DNA from: Circinella minor
Lineage: Eukaryota > Mucoromycota > Mucoromycetes > Mucorales > Lichtheimiaceae
Reading direction: 5' to 3'
NCBI GenBank assembly: GCA_016758965.1
Contig: JAEPRB010000017.1
Location: 186,001-250,000 of the forward strand
DNA: 64,000 nt
A program made the position numbers and the translations under genes. Each line of letters begins with the position of its first letter. Positions within the stretch are counted from its first letter, which is position 1. Positions 37,201 through 50,720 of the stretch are shown here, piece after piece. Under the pieces are notes generated by a model. That model was not told where the DNA came from. It ran no database searches and was given only the letters and a program-made list of their open reading frames with translations.

Positions 37201-38452
37201 TGATGGTCTTAACGAATAGCTTATGTGGGTACGTATTATACATTCAATAATAAAATTATCTTTTTTGTTTCAAGTACAGTACTATTTACTTTGATAGAAT
37301 ACATTGGTAGGAAATTATCATATGAATGAGATATAATAAAACAAAATACAATAATAATGCTCTCGCTACTTGTATAAGAATAATGTAATGTTCATGTTCT
37401 TACTACTCGATTAGCACATCAATATCTAGATCTGTTCCAGTATTAAAAAAAATGCAATAATTAGTAATGGTCCTGTATAATACCACCTAAAATCCATTAT
37501 CAACAATGCTTCAAGTGACAAATATACCCCCAAGAAATTATTGTGTGAGTGATGCAATGCTTTGTTTAAAGCAACCATGATATTTAAAGGTTCGAATGTA
37601 AAAAGTATATATGTTTTATATTCATTCTGAAAAACAAAATCGAGTTTGACATACGTATCAATCCAAAAAAAAAAAGACCAAATTTTTCACTGGTTTATGC
37701 AAATAATGTAATCCATCATCTATCCTTTACTTCTCCTGTCACTTTCTAGATTCCAGAATCGATAATTTATACCTAGTTTGGTAGAAAACCTTATATCAGG
37801 TACATTTAACTGACTAACAATCGGAAAAGTACGTTTAATGCGTAATCTGCAAATCGATTATGCACTATACAAATCTTCTAGATTTCCGGATGTGTCCACA
37901 AAAAAAAAGCTTTTTTTTTATAATACGTACGTAATGACGCCCAAAGATATGTATCGTGAGAAAATTATAAATTATCATGGTAACTTGTAGTACAAAATAA
38001 CTCTATTTTTGTTATATTGACACTTTGTTTGCTGTTACAATTATTTACTTGTTTTTATTAAATTGAAAACAAATAAAGTCGAATAAAAAAAATGATTATT
38101 GTTCACAAGGATTTGTTAATGCATAAGAGGGGTTCGATCAGGTATTTTTTCCTTGAGAAAAGATTTATTGTTGATTACACATGACAAAAAAAAATATAAT
38201 ATAAAGTATAATAATAATTCAAAGTAACAGCAGAACAAAAATAAAGTAAAATAAAAACTTCTATAATAATACGGGGGACAAATGGTTTTAGAAATTGCGC
38301 GATAAAGGATGGAGTGTGCGCGAGAAAAAAAGCGAGTATATGTGAATTTGATGAATATATGCATTAATTGTGTACATAAAATGTTTTTTGTATAAATATC
38401 AGGGGATAAAAAAAAAGTGTGGAATCTATTATTATTATTATTATTATTATCG
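34293..38452. other. Gene-free region of 4.2 kb with one transposon-like insertion
   Basis: No credible gene between the velvet start and the 3' end of the carrier gene. The first few hundred bases are presumably the velvet promoter. A small inverted-repeat element occupies 35715-36488 and is listed separately. The rest is AT-rich without recognisable structure. Confidence 0.5.
35715..36488. mobile_element. Non-autonomous DNA transposon (MITE-like), 774 bp, 26-bp terminal inverted repeats
   Basis: The left end AGTGATTATTCATTAAACTG (35715 on) matches the reverse complement of the right end (up to 36488) at 24 of 26 positions. Both ends are flanked by CTAC (35711-35714 and 36489-36492), consistent with a 4-bp target duplication. 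It could also be read as a TA duplication with an imperfect CAGT-type end, as in Tc1/mariner-pogo elements. Subterminal copies of TACCGGTT(T/C)AGCGAA occur near both ends (about 35759-35774 and 36434-36449). The only notable frame inside (36234-36416, 60 codons) shows no transposase motif that I recognise, so it is probably mobilised by an element elsewhere. Confidence 0.75.
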
Positions 38453-39691
38453 TTAATTGTTGAGGTATTTGTTGTAAATGCCTTTAAGTTGCTCCATAAA
38501 CACAAACATGAGGGTTGTATGAGGTCTAAAAAAATGAACGGAAAAATAATTTAGTTCATGATAATCTAAAATCAGTTTATAGATTTAAAGAGAAAGGAAT
38601 ATGAATTACCCGATGCGCAAATAATGAGCCAAGAAGCCCTTGTACAAACCACGAACACCTTCGGTACGAGTCATCTTAAAAAAGCAATCTACAGGACTCT
38701 TATATAATATACCACGACCAGTAACAGGATCAACACCTTGATTATACATGCGAGTTGAAATAACATCAAATGGATTCATGGCAATAGCCACAAGGAAACC
38801 AGCAAACATAGAAGTAGTCAAATGAGTACCAAGAGTGTCAGGTAATCCGAATCGGTTGATTAAAATATCTTTGCCAATCATATAAGTAGGCATTTGTACT
38901 GCTGACCCAACGCCTGCGCGAGCCATAGCAGCATCTACGCCACGATAAATACCCTTTAATCCTTCTTGTTGATAAATTCGACCTAATGCTGTCCATGCTG
39001 AACGAATTTCATGCTGATGACCAATCTGTTTAAATACAGGCGAGAATGATTGTTGTCGAGTTTTAATCAAATATAATGGAGATCCGAGCATAGCGCCGGT
39101 AATACCCGCAACTGCACCTGCAAAAATACCAGCACCTAGTAATGCTTGTTCCGATCGAAATCCAAATGTACTGACAACAGCATCTCGTACAGGTTCATAA
39201 AGGCCTATCCGACTTCCATTCAAAAAGATTTGATAAATATAAGCGACACCTAAACCTCGTTGAAGTCCTCGAACACCTTCATGTTTAAATACAACTTTCA
39301 TTGCTTGAAATGTGTTATGATAAGGACGAGCAGAAGCTGAAAGTTGACCAGCTCGAACAAGTTCACCTTGTAATTGTAACCGAGTTTTCACTACCTTTTT
39401 TTATATAAAAAATTATTTTATTTCAGTTTCTCTCGAGCAAAAAATAATTTATAATTTTCAGTCTCTCTCCTTTCCTTGTTCCACCTTCTCTTTTTGTTGT
39501 TGCTATTTAGTTCCAGGATGAATCATTATAATTACCTCGGTAGGATTTGTAAAAGTAACAGCACCACAAGCAGCTAATCCTCCAATAACAAAACCGACGG
39601 CTGTTTCCTTTACTTTGCTCGGAATTTGTTTAGGAATTGTACTAGAAGCAGTTGTAGTACTTGTCTGAATTGATTCCGAAGCTGCTGCCAT
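38453..39691 (-). CDS. OAC1: Mitochondrial oxaloacetate carrier, Oac1-like (SLC25)
   Basis: Three minus-strand exons, 39536-39691, 38610-39394 and 38453-38525, give 337 residues, with three mitochondrial-carrier repeats. The three signature motifs are TNPTEVVKTRLQLQGE, GSPLYLIKTRQQS and MNPFDVISTRMYNQ. The second lacks the usual acidic residue (PLYLIK) and the third lacks the usual basic one (PFDVIS). As I recall, yeast Oac1 shows the same two departures (PLFLVK, PWDVIL). Further shared blocks are GLGVAYIYQIFLNGSRIGLYEP and GIYRGVDAAMARAGVGSAVQMPTY. Oac1 imports oxaloacetate (and sulfate, and exports isopropylmalate in yeast) across the inner membrane. The short last exon supplies PHTTLMFVFMEQLKGIYNKYLNN. 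The 44-residue N-terminal stretch rich in Ser/Thr precedes the first helix. Confidence 0.88.
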
Positions 39692-41009
39692 TATGTTGCA
39701 GAAATGAGAAAAAACAAAAGAAAGAAAGAAAACTGTACCACCCCTTTTTTTTTTTTCTTTTTTTTTTTTTTATAACCCCTTTATTAATACTATTAGCCGA
39801 ATACATTGCGGGGTTTAGTTGTTTCATAAGGTTTTATACATAGAAACCAATGAAAGCATTATTTCTTCAATGAGTCTTATTTACTAGTGATTGCTTTTTT
39901 GTCGCCCAGAATTTTTTTTATTCATTTTCTTTTTAGTATTATTATTATTATTATAAAGTATTACAATAAAGACTTCACTTTTACTTTTTAAGCTTTCTTA
40001 TCAATGCTTTCATTTTATATAAAATAATAGTGTTCCGACAATTATTGAAAATGATGATAAAATAAAGTTTTCTTGTGCTTCAGGTACAAGTAACGCTACA
40101 GATAGATACAACCTACATCAGTATCAATATCATTTGATCAGTTAAATGCTATAATCTCCTGACCTCCAGTATTTTATATAATAATATTACTTTATTTATC
40201 ATTCAAACTATTCAATTGTCGTCATCATTTTTCTCTACTTTTAATTATATTACTTTAGGAAAATAATTTCAATAATTTACGCGGCCTTTTTTTTTTTTTT
40301 TTTTTCATCAGTTTCTTATTATTGATACGGCGATGGTGCTGCGCACATTATATATCAAAGGGTAAAAAAAAAAAAAAAAGGTATATATGCATGCAATAAC
40401 TGCGGTAAAGCAACAAATCGAACTGAATGATGATAAAATGATTGGTCTATAATATTTAGTATGTGTGAAAAATAAAAATAAAAAGATAGGTGATATGAAA
40501 CTCGTGACCACAAGAGAGAAAGAGAAAGAGAGATTTGGGAAATTGAGTATTACAACACTTTAAGTAGCATTCATGCGATTTCTCTCTTTCGTTCTGCGCT
40601 CTCTCTCCTCCTTCTTTTTCAATTATATAACAGTATACACCACACACACAAACACACACTTTTATTTATAATTATTCTTATTTTTCTTTATTAAAACCTT
40701 CATCACAAAGTTACAATTGATCCCTTCCCCCATCACTTTTTCATTTAATTTATTAAAATATTATATAGTTCTTTTTCTTTTATTTTTTCTTTTATTATTA
40801 CATTATAACGACATATTCTTTCATACGCAAACATACATAAATATTTATATAACAACAGCAAAGATAAACAAAGTAATACTTTTTACATTCACATTAGCAC
40901 ATATAATACAAATTCAACAACTTAACAACAACGACACAGCACTTCATTTCAATACATACATTCATATACATTTATTACATACTTCTTTTTCTTTTTTTGT
41001 TTGAATTCA
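39692..41009. promoter_or_regulatory. Divergent intergenic region, carrier gene / BCAS3-like gene
   Basis: About 1.3 kb with no credible gene. Long T and A runs near 39747-39770 and 40286-40305, and a CA-rich stretch near 40641-40660. It presumably contains both promoters; the 200 bases before 41010 are pyrimidine- and A-rich, typical of a fungal leader. Confidence 0.45.
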
Positions 41010-44000
41010 ATGAGCCAGTCAACCAACGTTTACTCGGGTGTCCGTGCAGAACCTCGGTTCTTAAGGTACATGAGAACTCCTTTATTTTTATATTGGATTT
41101 TAAAATGGTTTCTTCTTTTTAATAGCTTCAATTAAAGAAAAAAAAAAGAATATATTAATAACATTAAAAACTAAAAAAAAAAAGGGATCCAACTTCACTC
41201 GAGTTCATTTCGTCTGGTTTGTCCCGCTTTTCATCTTATGTTGCTTCAAACTTACCGAAACGTAAGTCGAGTTTTCCTTATAATGATCCGAATCTTTTTG
41301 CCTATCTCCAACAACAACAGCAACAACAGCACCAACCCCCTCCTCCTCCACCATCGCCTGCTACTCCGATGAGTAGTAGTCTTGATGATAAGCAACAACA
41401 AGAATCAGTAGATGATGAGACGGATAAGGTGACATATTCAGCATTTCAAAAATTAGATGGTGATGCAAGGTATATATATTCTATATGATTTAATCATTCC
41501 AATAAATATACATGTATATATACCCATCTCTGTTCTTTAATTGCTTTGCCAAGTAATATAGAGCTAATTAAAATGATTTGTTGCTATATAATATTTATAG
41601 ATCACTTTGTTTGTTACTTGGTTATGCAGATGGATTTCAGGTCTGGAATATTGCTAACCCCGATAATATACATGAAATATGTTCTATTCGTGATGATGAA
41701 AATTTTGGTGTCGTGTCTTATCTTCATATACTTGCAAACCCCCGTAAAAACGGTACAGAGGAAGACCCTTTTGGGAATGATCGTCCATTATTGGCTGTAG
41801 TGTAAATAGTTTGATTGGTTTGATTGATGTTAAAAGAAAAGGAATGGGAAATGAAGGAGTTCGCTTTACTATGGTAATCTAAAGTAACAAACTATATTTA
41901 TTTTTATTATAGATCATCCACTCGAGATACTTTCATTGATGGTGACACATTTGGTGGTGGTATGGATATGGGACAGCATGCACGAAATGAATCAGCTTCT
42001 TCTGGACGATCCAATAATTCATCAACAGCATCTATATTACGTTTATATTCGCTGAAAACTCATCGCATTGTTAAAGAGTTCCCTGTATTTATGGATGATA
42101 CAGAAGAAGAGATGACTATTACAAACATTCAAAGTAATGATACTGCTATTATTCTTGTAAGTTATTATTTATATTGTTTTTTTTTGTAAACTATGAAAGA
42201 GAAAAGGAATTAGAAAGGAAAAAATGATGAAGACTGACTCTATTAATTATTATTATTATTATAAAGGGATGTACAACACATAAAACTTCAAATCTTTATG
42301 TTCTTTCATCTAGAACGTTATCAACACTTTCAGCACCCATTACAGACGTTGCGCATGACGTAAACGGCCCTGTGTTCTCATTAGGATCACGATTTTTAGC
42401 ATATGGTACGAACTCGCCTGTATTGAACGCCGATCCGGTCATGGGGCAACATAATAAAGGAATTAGTGGGGCTGGGCTAGGTATGCTTCAAGGCGACAAA
42501 GATGTCAAGGGCGCGGCAAAAGATATTGCAAAAGAAGTCGTTAGTGGTGTCAAGACATTGGGAGAATTTGGGTATAATACATTGTCAAATTATTTTAACA
42601 ATAATGTTGGACAACAACAACAACAACAACAACAACAGGATAAACTGACAATTGGGGCAGCAAATTCACGCACCCCTGTTGCTGCTACAGCTGCTGCGGT
42701 GATATCACCCGCAGCAGGAGGACGGCATGATGATCGTGCAGGGAGTCCTGTTTCTACCATTGGATCAACTACGAATAGTTCTGTATCGGCGGCACCAACA
42801 TCAACAGGAGTAACAATACCTGGAAACGTAAATAAAAAATTACTACAACCTTCTGGAATGGTAAGTAAATAGCCTGTGTGTCTTTGGTCGAGCGCGGTGG
42901 GGAGGGGCGAAGAAAGGAAAGAAGAGTAAAAAAAAAGATATATTTTGTAAATCTAGAAAGTTAAAAATTAGCTTAAATTACATAGATAATGATTCGTGAT
43001 GTTGCCAAGCTACCTGAAATGCCAACCAGGAACATGTCATCATCAGTTATTGCTCACTTTCGACCCCATACACACTCATTATCCTGCTTGACATTTAACA
43101 ATGCAGGTACTTTACTTTTGTCTGCTTCGAAACAAGGCCATTCATTTCATCTTTTCGCAATCATGCCAAGTAGTACTATACCAGGCAACGTATCACATCT
43201 TTATACTTTGGCTCGTGGGTATACAGACGCGCAAGTTGAAGACTGTCATTTTTCAGCTGACTCAATGTGGTGTTCAGTCAGCACAGCGCGTGGAACAACT
43301 CATGTGTATGCGATTAACCCATATGGTGGCAAACCAGAAATAACTGGTCATGTCAATGGAAGAGTGAATAACCCCATTATTCGGCCATGGTTACATGGAA
43401 CTCGTATTTCTGAAAAGGTAAAAAAAAAAAAAAAAAAGAACTGTATATATAAATAGGGGATGTCTTGATTTTTAGAGTGTGATGAATATCTTATTGACTC
43501 CACAATATTTTGAATATTCAGGGTACATCTGTCAATTCAATAGCACGGATAAAACAGCGCCGAGCCATGCATCCAGATACAGTGAATGATGATCAGCAAC
43601 ACCCTTCTTCTTTATCTCAACAACAACAGCAACAACAACATATACCCACCGCACCTTATTACCCAACCAATATCAATATATCGCAGCATCACCGAAATAC
43701 AACAACAAACAACAATAATAGTAATAATACTTCAAGATATCCACGTGCAAAACTTGCATCCATCTTTTTGTTACCATCCAAAGCGCCTTATTTAGTTAAT
43801 GTTTCCCGTGCAAATCATCAACGAAATGGCGACAATTACAATTCTTCTTCATCCACCCCATTTAAAGCGTTTAAACAACAAGCATCATCAAGTCTTGGAT
43901 CGATGCTTTCTTCTTTTGGATCCAGTATGAGTAGTACCGATTCTTCTACATCTTTATCATTTGCAAAACAGCAGCCTAATAACAATAATACACAATGGAC

Positions 44001-45439
44001 ATCCGCCCATGATAAATTATCAGATAATCGACTTTTTGGATTTGATGAAGAAGAGTTATCTGCCGTAGATGATGATACACGATTACTTCAAGATGATAGT
44101 AATCATATAGGATACCAAGATATGTATTCGATTCATCCACGGGGTATACTGACATTACATCGTTGTTGGATTAGTAAATCGGTTGTACGTAAACGAGAGC
44201 AAGCACGTACGATAGAAAAAATAGATTTGGTCGTAAAACAAGAAGATGTTGCGGAATGGGCTATGGCACGTACAGCTGAATGGGAACAGGTCAAAATTCC
44301 ATTAGTTGTTATTGCGAGTAATACGACTACTACAATGAGTGATAACGGTTGTATTTCGGATCAACATGAAGAAGAAAATATTAATCATAAGAGGAACGGA
44401 AAAAAAGAAAACCATAATCGTCATCGTAAGCGACAACAAGATAAAAATAATGGCCATTTACAAGAGCAACAACAAAGAAAACATTCACGACCCTGGCTTT
44501 CTCATGCTGAAATTATGACTTATGCTGCCGGTGATGAACTTTCACTATGGTCATCAGTTCAGTTCAGTTTACAAACATATACCGAAGATGAATCGACAAT
44601 TAGGCATAAATTATGGAATACAGGAGAAGTACCAGCTTCAAAAACGATTGCTGTACGACATGATGTACCCGAACCTTATTCTCGACGCATTGATAGGGTG
44701 GGCAAAACATCAGCAAGAATTTCAAGCCCAAATGAAGAAAATTTAGATGATGCATTGGCTGAACTAGAAGGTAAATAAACTAATATATATAGTTGTAAGG
44801 AGAAAAGTATAGAAGCCTATTTATTCATTATGCTGGTATCTGTATATAATTTATTTAATAGATAACTTATCCAAAGCAATGCAAACGACATTTACAACAC
44901 CATCCCCAACAACATTAATTTCTGGATCTTACGGTAGTGGCAGTCCATATAAACGTAATAATAATAACGGATATTTACAGCAACCTTTGGTCCCAGGTGT
45001 TATTGGAGGACGATCAGCTACTGCACCTTCAGCCATTTCATTCGAAGACGCACATTTAATTAATATGGGAAGTGGGCCAAGTCCTGAAGATTTACTTTTA
45101 CTTGATCCAAGATTTAGTAACAATAGTAGTACGATCCGTGGTAATAATAATAATGGTAGTAGTAGCATTATATTAACTTCAAGCAGTAATGGATCATTGA
45201 TTCAGTTCGAAGATGATGATCTTAATAGTCATCATGGTACCCTCATAAGTAACAAAGATGAAACCATTCGACTTGACTGTAATGAAGATGAAGATGTAGA
45301 TGTAGAATTACATCATCCAACAATAAGAACGACAACATCATCAACTGTGATAGATCAAGTGTTTTCACCCGATGGAGATAATGAAATGGCTTTTCCAAGT
45401 GAATCCATTCTAGTGGAAAGAAATTATCATCACTTTTAG
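41010..45439 (+). CDS. BCAS3-family WD40 protein
   Basis: Eight exons: 41010-41065, 41185-41469, 41601-41801, 41913-42156, 42267-42860, 42986-43417, 43522-44770 and 44862-45439, giving 1212 residues. A beta-propeller is built from separated blocks: LLLGYADGFQVWNI, PVFSLGSRFLAYGTNSP, VIAHFRPHTHSLSCLTFNNAGTLLLSASKQGHSFHLF and DCHFSADSMWCSVSTARGTTHVYAI. The segment VSGVKTLGEFGYNTLSNYF is strongly BCAS3-like, and the block RGILTLHRCWI...DVAEWAMARTAEWEQVKIP matches the C-terminal BCAS3 domain. Animal BCAS3 pairs with PHAF1 and goes to the forming autophagosome, and is also linked to cytoskeleton; the fungal role is not established. Low-complexity Gln, Asn and Ser runs are inserted between blocks, which accounts for the large size. 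The C-terminal 190 residues are acidic and unrecognised. Confidence 0.85.
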
Positions 45440-45843
45440 TTTGTTTTTTTTTATTACGTATTATTATGTGTTTATGTATTTGAATTTGATTTTTTTTCTA
45501 GCCTTTTCCTCCTCTCCTCCCTGTTCCATTTTTATATTCTTTATTTCTTTTCACACAACACATATCCAATCACTATTTCTCTCTTCCTTCAAAATCATTA
45601 TTGTAAGTTTTTGTCCAAAGAACACTTTTGAAGAAGTAAGAGAAAAGAAACGAAGATTTACTTTCTGTAAAAAATATATAAATACATTACATATATTAAA
45701 CCCCTACCTACCTTGTTGTTTATATTAAAAGAGTTTAAAAAAGAAAGTTAAATTATATATAAATATAATAAAAAAATAAAAAAAATCCAAATCCAAGTCC
45801 AAATTAATTATCTTTATTTATACAGTACGTATATTTATTTATT
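45440..45843. other. Short convergent 3' region
   Basis: About 400 bp of T- then A-rich DNA separates the stop codons of the BCAS3-like and DUF1348 genes. Nothing but 3' UTR-like sequence is seen. Confidence 0.6.
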
Positions 45844-46378
45844 TTACCAATGTTTTTCAGATATATCAACTGTATTTACGTCAATCACATCATCTTTGAA
45901 CCATCTTTCGTCTTGAGATATCTTCACATTATTACCACTCATTTGACGTTTTTTCATTTTACCATGCTCATTAAAAGTCCAGTCCTCTAGTCCATAACAT
46001 CGATACCATTGATTATCTTTATCATGAAATTCGTACCAGAACTGTACAGCAATCTTATTATCAGTAAATGCAAATAATTCTTTACGTAATCGATAACCGT
46101 TTTCATTCTTCCACTTGTCCTGAAGGAACTCTTTAATTTTGTCATGTCCAACAAAAAATTGGTCTCGGTTTCGCCAAATGCAATCCTCTGTGTAACCTAC
46201 ATAGTTATACACACAGATACATTGTATGAATAATTATATACATCGTCTTTAGCAACAATAGTATAAATAATCTACCTTTGTAAACTACATTATAATCTTT
46301 TGTATTCCAAAGGTCTTGAGCAAATTTGACTTTTTTATTGGCAGTTTCTTGAGTGAAGGGAGGTTTTAAATCGGCCAT
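45844..46378 (-). CDS. DUF1348 family NTF2-like protein
   Basis: Two minus-strand exons, 46276-46378 and 45844-46196, give 151 residues. The sequence runs AQDLWNTKDYNVVYKGYTED, WRNRDQFFVGHDKIKEFLQDKW, IAVQFWYEFHDKDNQWYRCYGLEDW and MKKRQMSGNNVKISQDERWF, matching the DUF1348 family (PF07080), whose members adopt a SnoaL/NTF2-like cone fold. The family is widespread in bacteria and fungi and has no assigned reaction. The aromatic-lined cavity predicted for the fold suggests a small-molecule ligand or enzyme role, but this is only inference. Length matches the family (about 150). It is convergent with the BCAS3-like gene. Confidence 0.85.
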
Positions 46379-48046
46379 AACTCTGTATTGAATTTCTTAA
46401 AGTGTTTGTTTCTACGAAAAAAAAAGACAAGTATTATTGATGAAAAGAAGTTGCGTGATAATGCTGGGATTTTTGAGACGTTATTTATATAATTTTATTC
46501 TGTTTACATGCACCTGCGCCACCTCATATTTTTCGATTTTAGGAATATGGTTTTGTACTCCTACCTAGTCTAGAAGTTTGAATCTTTACCTGGACACGAT
46601 ATCAGATAAGAGACTATTATATGCTTGTCTTTGATTAGTAATCAAGGACAGAGATGATGTCAAAATACATATATTTCAGAGTAAGAATAGTTAACAAGAT
46701 AAACTATAACTATAATTCTTTATTAATTTCCACTATGCGTAATTATATATTGTTTTGTTGTCACCGTATTTATTTATAATCAAGATTAAAAATAGAAATA
46801 AGTAACACAGACGTTAACAAAATATCCTCATCAAAGTAGTTGGAAGTAAGTAACAAAATAGGACTCAGTTATTTATGCCATTTTACTAAGAACTCGGTTT
46901 ACGTAGATACAGGCAAAATAAATAATGTGTTTTAATTACTTTATTGTACACATATCAGCTAATCTTGACTTTTATTTATGGTCTCCATCATTGTCAATGT
47001 TAATACAATCGCTTTTTTATAGTAAACAATATTTTGGGTAAAACTTAAACTTAAACTTTTTTTTTTTTTTTTTTGGAAACTGATGAGTAAAATTGCTTTA
47101 CGTAAAATAAAGAGTGTATCATGTTAACCCCAAAATACCTCAGCCTAATGCTGATGACTAATACCAAGTTCCAGGCTTTAAATATCAATCATCCACATAA
47201 ATAATTAACTAAACCCATCTAACTCGTAGAATAGAAAAAAATGTAAATACGTTGTTATGACTATTGAGAACTTGATTCTAATTTCCAAAATCATTATTAA
47301 AAATACATATTTAATTCAATCTACTAATGGAAATGATAATTTGACCAGGTGCTTGTTGCAGTAGTGATCGTGAAGTTTTTTTTTTTTGAATATCTCTGAC
47401 AACTCAAGCCGGTTCCACATTGAGAGTAATTTCTATTTTGTCGTTATAGTAACGATTATGATTATTAGCAGTAGCCTATTAATCTCTATATAATCTATGC
47501 AGCAACCATGATGGACCTGCTTTGCTTATATGATTCGTACATACAACGAATCATATTACTTTTGTCGGAAAAATGATTTAGACATGAGCTGAACTAGTAT
47601 ATTCCCCATTATGTTTTACCATTGAAACCAAACAATACAGAGTCTTTCATCATTAACACCTTGATATTTTTGACGTAAAGTCATCAAAAACATATTATAG
47701 TTGAATGGTTACCCATGTGTGGGAATTTTTATAAAAAAATATAAAGTTATATGCAATATTATACTCCTCCTCCCCACAATTAAATGAATTTGAACTTATC
47801 ACTTACTTTGTTAATTAGTATTATATATTTATATAATTCAAAATGTTTGGCTGGTGTATACGTACAAAAATAAAAAATAAAAGAGTTTGTAAAAAAATGG
47901 AATAAAATGATGAACTATTTTATATCAAAGAAAAGGGTATGGATAAATATATATGTATAAAATGAAAATAATTTTTTGCAAAATAAATAAAAGAAGACCA
48001 TAAAATATAAAGACAAGATGAACAAGAACAGAGCAAAATGTTAGTT
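46379..48046. other. Intergenic, DUF1348 5' to HPP gene 3'
   Basis: About 1.7 kb, AT-rich, without a credible gene or recognisable repeat. It includes a T run near 47059-47074. The part near 46379 is presumably the DUF1348 promoter. Confidence 0.45.
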
Positions 48047-48992
48047 TCAAGAAGTTTGTAATCTTGTAACAATGTTTCTTAAAGCTTCTTCTTCATGTGC
48101 ATATAATTTCTCGGCTGATACCAATTCTCCAAAGATCATCAACTGTCGGGGGTTTTCGGCAATCGTTTCTCTCGATGAATCATTCGATGCAAAGGAGTTT
48201 TCTAAATCATTTTTTGGTGGAGAAACAGAAGCAGGCACAACAGGAGCCCACCAATAAACAGGATACCGTCGTTCAATATTATCAACCAACAATGCAACTA
48301 CCAGCAACAGGATACTTGACAGCATCATGATACCAATATATAACCATCCCAGGTTGCCAATTTCTATTGTTGCAAAGGGTAAAAGTGCGGTTGCTCCAGA
48401 AGGTGGATGTGTTGTCTTTGTTATCTGCATACAAACGATTGTCAGTGAAACACTGAATGCTCCACCTATCCAACGAGTGGCAACAATATATTGTTCTGGA
48501 GTGTTAATTTCGAGTAATAGTTTGTGAATGCAAACACTTATAAATGAGGCAATGAGATTTCCACCCATTAAGGCACGCGGCTGTGCTAATGGAGCTTCAA
48601 TCGCAGAGTAAACGAGAACTGCACTAGCACCCTATAAATATGTATATATAAATACAAAGCGTAAATCGATTTAGTTTGGTCTAGTTTATTGTTAAGAAAA
48701 ACGATATTCCATATTTTTTTTTTTTTTACAAAAAATAAAAAAGTAAAGATCTTGAAGAAAAAGGTAAAAAGAAAAAAACGGAACTTACGCAACTTGCAGC
48801 AATCATGGGTACTTGTTGATCTTGAAATGCAGGTGTATATGTGAATAGAATCTCCAAAACACTAACACCAATAAAAGCACCAAGAAAAGACCATAGACAA
48901 GTACGCCACAATGGTATTTTTCTTGGTGGTTCTTTTCGCCGTCCCAAGAAATGTTCAATCCCCCGTATCAATTTGTCTAGATAATCACCCAT
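48047..48992 (-). CDS. HPP family integral membrane protein
   Basis: Two minus-strand exons, 48789-48992 and 48047-48631, give 262 residues. After a short basic N-terminus (RRKEPPRKIPLWRT) come four or five hydrophobic helices. The family signature TTHPPSGATALLPF (HPP in the name) lies between helices. Further family-like blocks are AASCGASAVLVYSAIEAPLAQPRALMGGN, which crosses the splice junction, and the RWIGGAFSVSLTIVCMQITK helix. The C-terminal about 80 residues are soluble and charged. HPP proteins occur in bacteria, plants and fungi; a plant member moves nitrite into plastids, but the fungal substrate is unknown. Confidence 0.9.
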
Positions 48993-49990
48993 TCGATAAG
49001 ATAAACAGTAGAGTAGAAAAAGAAAATGATCGAGGACTCGTTTTTGATTGAACGAGTTAACAAACAAAAGTATATATCTTTAACATGATTGGCTCTTTTA
49101 ATCAATTCAGCTTCAATCTCAACTAAAGTTTTTTTTTAAGTTTCTTTTTGTTAAACGTATAAGGTCTGAATACAGCTTAAACGCGCATATAATCACGGCA
49201 ATGAAAAAAGACATTACGATTGATCAATTAGATCTCCCCTGAAATCATCTGACTAAAATACTGATATTGATAGCAGATTGGAAGAAAATGATGTTATTGT
49301 TTCCCAATTAATCACTGTACTCATAAAGGAAAGCCAGGATTGACATGTGGTAGTACATATTTAACAAGAACCTTAATAATTTTTTCACATAAATATAAAA
49401 AAGTGTATTAACATTTTTCTTTTTTCTGTTTTTAATAAGTCAAATGAACTGTTATGAAGTAGTTATAACAAATCAATTATTTCTTCCTCCTCCCCCCCCC
49501 CACATTATTCTCACTCTCATCATTGCTTTTATATCTTGCAGCTTATATATAAATATTTGTCCCACATGATTATAAAAACTGTTTGGGATGTAAATGAAAT
49601 GTTATTTATTATTAGATAGAGAAACATTGGGGGGGGGGATTCTGTTGTAATACTTAAGAACATTATTATCTTGTGTACTGAACTTCAAAGTAAAAGTTTT
49701 TCAAGTTTACTATTGAATAATATAAATATTATGCTTTTATGTACGTAGTAGAATTTATTGTTACGTTTATCTGAAAAAAAAGAAAAAAGTTTAAAAAAAT
49801 CCCACGCTTGTGAAGAAAGAATCGCTGACATCATTACCATTTTTATAATTTAATACTAGCCACATTAATGATTGTTGAAAAGAAAATAACTCGGTTACTT
49901 TCTTTTATGATGAATTACTTTTGTTTGGTTTTGCTTTCGAAAGTGTACATCTTGAAGGTTTAAACAAAAATATTATTACTTACCTAAAAG

Positions 49991-50720
49991 GGGTGGTGTG
50001 TTTTTTCAGGTAGATTTCCAACTTTTTGTGTACTTCGCCACTCACCTTAGGTTACACAATATAATTTGTATTGTAAAAAAAATAAAGGGTGTTTTTTCAG
50101 GTAGTTTTTTTTAGGTGCTTTTTTGTGTATATTTTTTTGTGTAGTTTATTGTTTTTGCATTTTTCACAACAAAAATTAGCTAATATAAACTACTTTGTCT
50201 ATTTTAACTAGCCTATCTCGTTTATATTATCTTATTACTTACTTTACAACCAATTCTAATGATTGTTCAACATTTCCTATCCACCACATTGTATCCTAAA
50301 AAGAGTTTTATTCAAAATAGTTTGACATTCACTTCGATATCCGATTGAAGCAAACAAATTCACCATAATCACTTTCTCGCTCAATTTAAACAAAATAAAA
50401 ATTACAACAATCAGTATAACAAATCAGAAGAGAGATTGTGTACAATATTGTGGAATGCCATATGGCCATCATTAGATTTAAAATAAATAGAATAATAATA
50501 TATATTTTTATTTGATATTTTTTAAGCTAATGTAATTATTAATAATGGGTAAATATATCTTGGCCACTTGATAATGTATATACATTAAATGATAAGTAAT
50601 CAAAATAAAGTAAAAAGAAAAATAATGGGTAAGCTGACTGCTTTTCCTCGCCAAAAGTGGTCGTTCCTGAAATTTAAAAATCTACCTGAAAATCAAAATC
50701 TACCTGAAAAAACACCCCCC
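49991..50720. mobile_element. Second MITE-like element, about 730 bp, 8-bp target duplication
   Basis: The ends share TGTTTTTTCAGGTAGATTT in inverted orientation: left from about 49998, right near 50695-50714. G-rich tips begin GGG. Both sides carry the direct 8-mer CCTAAAAG (49983-49990 and 50721-50728), consistent with an 8-bp target-site duplication. The motif GGGTGTTTTTTCAGGTAG recurs inside at 50087-50104, about 100 bp from the left end, and TCTACCTGAAAA is repeated twice at the right end. No transposase is encoded. An 8-bp duplication occurs in hAT, P and Merlin groups; I cannot decide between them. Confidence 0.65.

Noticed and set aside
38101..38170. GGTTCGATC resembling a tRNA B box near 38129
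   Set aside because: No matching A box, acceptor stem or T stem could be paired around it.
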